A stretch of DNA of 64,000 nucleotides from CAZFDT01 sp964518335 (lineage in GTDB: Bacteria > Planctomycetota > Phycisphaerae > Phycisphaerales > Phycisphaeraceae): the NCBI GenBank assembly GCA_964518335.1, contig CAZFDT010000022.1, positions 6,535-70,534 of the forward strand. Direction: 5' to 3'. Numbering within the stretch: position 1 is the stretch's first letter; the number at the start of each line of letters is the position of its first letter. Of this stretch, positions 61,963 through 64,000 are shown piece by piece. The translations under genes were made by a program, and so were the position numbers. The notes under the pieces are model-generated. The model had not been told where the DNA came from, did no database searches, and saw only the letters and a list, made by a program, of their open reading frames with translations.

Positions 61963-63213
61963 CTAGGTCGCCCGGCGATCGTTGGTGAAGGCGGGATGGC
62001 CGTGCATGGTGGGCGAAGGTTGGGCGCCGGCCAGGGCGAGGATCGTGGGAGCGACGTCGATGAGTTTGGCGTGGCGCGTCAGGGGCGGGTGGCGATCGTC
62101 GGTCATGACCATGAAGCCGACTTCGGCGGGATGAGGGGGCAGGTGGCCGTGGTAGCCGCGTTGGCGCGGGTCGCGCAGCCGCGGGGACATGACTTCGTAT
62201 TCGGTCAGGCCCATGATGAGGTTGGCCAGCGGATGGTGGAAGTCGTGGGGGAAGAAGATGTGGCCCTGGCGGGTGAAGAGGTAGAGGTCGCCGTAGCGGT
62301 TGTCGGCGAAGTCCAGGCCGAAGGCCCGCAGTCCCTGGTTGTCGATGGTCTGCGTGTGGTCGATGGCGTCGATTGCTGCAGTGATCCGGTCGCGCGCCTG
62401 GGCGGTGTGGAACCAGAAGCGGGCGCATTGGGCTTCGATGTAGAAGGTGTAGTCGTTCTGGCTGACGCCGGTCTGCTTGAGGCGGCGTTTGAGGTCGATG
62501 TGGCCGGTGACGGGCTCCTGGCCGTGGTCGGAGAAGATGAGCAGATCGGCGTGGGCTTGAGCGCAGCGGTGGGCGGCGTCGGCGAGCCAGCGGTCGAGGT
62601 CGCGCATGCCCTGGCGGACCACCTGGGGCCGGTCCAGATTCCAGTGTTCGAGCTGATCGAAGCCGTAGCTCTGCACGAAGTCCACTGCAGCGCCGGTGGG
62701 AATGCCGGCCAGCGCGCGGCGGGTCTGAGTCATGTCGGCGGCGAAGTGGAAGCGGCAGCGGTCGCCCAGCACGCCGAAGAACGTCGCGCATCCGCCCACC
62801 TCCCTGGGGCCGCTGCCGGCCAAGGCCCAGCGGTAATACTTGAAGCGATGGAACGTGAACCGGCGCCGGCGCCGCGGCGGAACCGTCGGCAACTCAAAGC
62901 CGCGATCGAACTGGTAGCGGAGGCACTGGCACGTCGTCGCGATAAAGTCCGGCAGCAGATCCACAAGGCGCTGGTGCGCTCGGCGCGGTCGCGGCGGCCC
63001 GGACAGCGACACCTGCCACCGTCCGTGCTGCTGAGGCCAGGCGCCCGTGAAGACGGTGGACACCAGTTCATTGGACGGCATCGGGTCCACGATCACCACC
63101 CGGTCGTCCGTCATCAACCGGGCGAGAAAGGGCGTGTCGTGCGCGTCGATGAGCCGCCGGTCCAGACCATGGACGTAGCACACACATACGCCGCGTTCAC
63201 TCGATGTCGGCAT
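61963..63213 (-). CDS. Alkaline-phosphatase-superfamily phosphodiesterase/nucleotide pyrophosphatase
   Basis: 416 residues from the ATG at 63213 (CAGGAG 8 nt upstream). CVCYVHGLDRRLIDAHDTPF opens the fold; SNELVSTVFTGAWPQQHG has the nucleophile Thr/Ser followed by the Pro-x-x-HG of the superfamily; FDQLEHWNLDRP, DLLIFSDHGQEPVTGHIDL (Asp-His metal pair) and the late GYHGHLPPHPAEVGFMVM (His) supply the remaining metal ligands. No signal peptide. An Arg-rich stretch (PPRRRRRFTFHRFK) at about 110-123 is odd. Substrate unknown. Confidence 0.82.
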   Translation of the reverse strand: MPTSSERGVCVCYVHGLDRRLIDAHDTPFLARLMTDDRVVIVDPMPSNELVSTVFTGAWPQQHGRWQVSLSGPPRPRRAHQRLVDLLPDFIATTCQCLRYQFDRGFELPTVPPRRRRRFTFHRFKYYRWALAGSGPREVGGCATFFGVLGDRCRFHFAADMTQTRRALAGIPTGAAVDFVQSYGFDQLEHWNLDRPQVVRQGMRDLDRWLADAAHRCAQAHADLLIFSDHGQEPVTGHIDLKRRLKQTGVSQNDYTFYIEAQCARFWFHTAQARDRITAAIDAIDHTQTIDNQGLRAFGLDFADNRYGDLYLFTRQGHIFFPHDFHHPLANLIMGLTEYEVMSPRLRDPRQRGYHGHLPPHPAEVGFMVMTDDRHPPLTRHAKLIDVAPTILALAGAQPSPTMHGHPAFTNDRRAT

Positions 63214-63630
63214 CTGCCACTCCTGTCCGACCGGCTCGACGCTCCACGGCACAACCCATGCACTCTATATCGACAGATGGCGTGGCTCGCTCTGAACGTG
63301 CTGCTGGATCAGAGGTGGCGCAGGGCCTGCGGGCCGTCGTGGTGAAAGATGCCGCGTGGCAGTGGCTCCATCTCGTGGAGGATGACGGGCTTGAACGGGG
63401 GCGGCGGCGTGGCAAATGTTTGGACTATGATCGGGTACGGCGGCGACGCCGTGGCCGGTGCGTTCTTTGGCAAGTGAACAGGTGCGGCGACAGACCGCAG
63501 CGGAAACGATGAAGTCGAGTCGCCTGGGCGGGTCGGGGGGGTGTTTGGCGGGCTTACCCTTGCAGGGCGTCCCAGTCGTGTTCGCACGCGGCGAATCAGG
63601 AAGCATCCCTCACCACACCGGGGACTCGAC
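63214..63630. other. Intergenic region bordering an IS fragment
   Basis: 417 nt. A minus-strand frame ending at 63309 has a protein-like tail (FKPVILHEMEPLPRGIFHHD, then GPQALRHL) and could be the 3' remnant of a gene cut by the element, but its upstream part is low in credibility. TTGGAC and TATGAT at about 63419-63429 are too close to be one promoter. Confidence 0.3.
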
Positions 63631-63696
63631 ATGCGTATTCTCGCACTGGACCTGGGCAAGTTCAAGCGCGTGGCCTGCCTGACTCAACCCAGCTAA
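63631..63696 (+). pseudogene. IS110-family transposase, N-terminal fragment
   Basis: Encodes MRILALDLGKFKRVACLTQP plus Ser, then a stop. The first 16 residues are the RNase-H-like DEDD start of IS110-type transposases, with the first catalytic Asp in LALDLGKFK. Homology breaks after VAC, and the family is normally 300-400 residues. Truncated by a second insertion or deletion at about 63676-63690. Confidence 0.75.
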
Positions 63697-63710
63697 CCAA
63701 CTGAGCGCCT

Positions 63711-63744
63711 GGAAGATGCATCGGCTTGCTGCAACGCATCTTCC
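63711..63744. repeat. 9-bp perfect inverted repeat
   Basis: GGAAGATGC (63711-63719) and GCATCTTCC (63736-63744) with a 16-nt loop, directly after the IS110 fragment. Probably part of the element that interrupted it. Confidence 0.55.
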
Positions 63745-63945
63745 GGGGGAGCTTCGGCAGCGGAATGGGACCGGCCAACACCCCCGGAAGGGGTTTGCAC
63801 AATGAATGGGGGACCCTCGCCCTGCCGCGTCCAAGACGCGTTCCAACGTGTCGAGGAACACCACCTCCGGGGGCGGATAGAGGTTTAAGAACACGCGCCT
63901 GACCTGGACTGAAAGACAAGAAAGGAAAAACCCTATCGATCCACC

Positions 63946-63962
63946 CCAGGGCAAACGCATGT
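63946..63962. repeat. Copy 2 of dispersed 17-mer CCAGGGCAAACGCATGT
   Basis: Identical to 18114-18130. Here it lies between the IS debris and the end of a further minus-strand gene, as expected of an element end. Confidence 0.6.
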
Positions 63963-63967
63963 AGTCC

Positions 63968-64000
63968 TCAGGCGAGGTTCATGAGGATTTTGAGCAGGTA
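63968..64000 (-). CDS. C-terminal end of a minus-strand gene entering the window
   Basis: Reads YLLKILMNLA and a TGA stop at 63968. Only 10 residues are visible, so it cannot be identified; a transposase end would fit the surroundings. Confidence 0.3.
   Translation of the reverse strand, partial: YLLKILMNLA

Noticed and set aside
63610..63960. Minus-strand frame starting MRLPWGG
   Set aside because: Its start lies in the dispersed 17-mer and its body crosses the IS110 fragment and hairpin antisense; no coherent protein.

Overview
The window is GC-rich chromosomal DNA, and its gene content points to a planctomycete, most likely of the Phycisphaerae. Five proteins start with an LEPR-XLL type N-terminus (one degenerate), two end in PEP-CTERM anchors, there is a pseudopilin with an H-X9-DG type C-terminus, secreted terpenoid-cyclase-fold, LamG and Calx-beta proteins are present, and kdsC/kdsD indicate a Kdo-containing outer membrane. 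The taxonomic placement is inferred from protein families, not from a marker search.

Layout. 1-14.3 kb: a carbohydrate/surface locus with a cut membrane protein, an unclassified glycoside-hydrolase-like protein, a 1351-residue exported carbohydrate-active protein, a LamG protein, a GntR-LacI hybrid regulator, a pseudopilin and two PEP-CTERM proteins. A matching palindrome (TAACRCGTTA) lies upstream of two of these genes. 14.4-25.2 kb: tRNA-Gly(TCC), fdhD with an FdhF/YdeP oxidoreductase, a CAP-domain LEPR-XLL protein, a GH20-like enzyme, a secreted cyclase-fold protein, tRNA-Pro(CGG) overlapping the end of a cation efflux gene, and small TPR/lipoprotein genes. 25.2-41.2 kb: housekeeping genes (kdsC, kdsD, scpA, bisphosphate nucleotidase, two radical SAM proteins of NirJ/AhbC type, dnaB, Rrf2, serA, hemL, rpsO, a Na+/Ca2+ exchanger) and a DUF6036-type nucleotidyltransferase pair. 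41.2-47.6 kb: four tandem LEPR-XLL/Calx-beta paralogues on the minus strand; three of them are followed by near-identical GC hairpins. 47.9-54.6 kb: L-rhamnose isomerase, then a minus-strand photolyase-SRPBCC-membrane protein operon, divergent from a plus-strand methyltransferase-flavoprotein-type III polyketide synthase operon. 54.7-63.2 kb: hydrolase plus isocitrate-dehydrogenase-like pair, Gfo/Idh/MocA oxidoreductase, yebC, acylphosphatase, cupin, DinB, a membrane-anchored MsrB-MsrA fusion, an exported glutathione peroxidase and a phosphodiesterase. 63.3-64 kb: mobile-element debris, with an IS110 transposase start cut after about 16 codons, a hairpin, and a 17-mer that recurs at 18.1 kb.

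Expression signals. Some genes have clear AAGGAG-type ribosome sites. Others (28579, 39247, 40096, 51694) have a TACAAT-like -10 box placed so that the transcript would begin at or within 2 nt of the start codon, which suggests leaderless mRNAs. Many genes are coupled by 4-nt ATGA/GTGA overlaps.

The best candidates for something not well described are the LEPR-XLL/Calx-beta tandem family, the type III PKS cluster facing a photolyase operon across an 87-bp palindrome-bearing spacer, the shared palindromes of the first 14 kb, and an over-represented CACTGCAG motif found mostly within genes.
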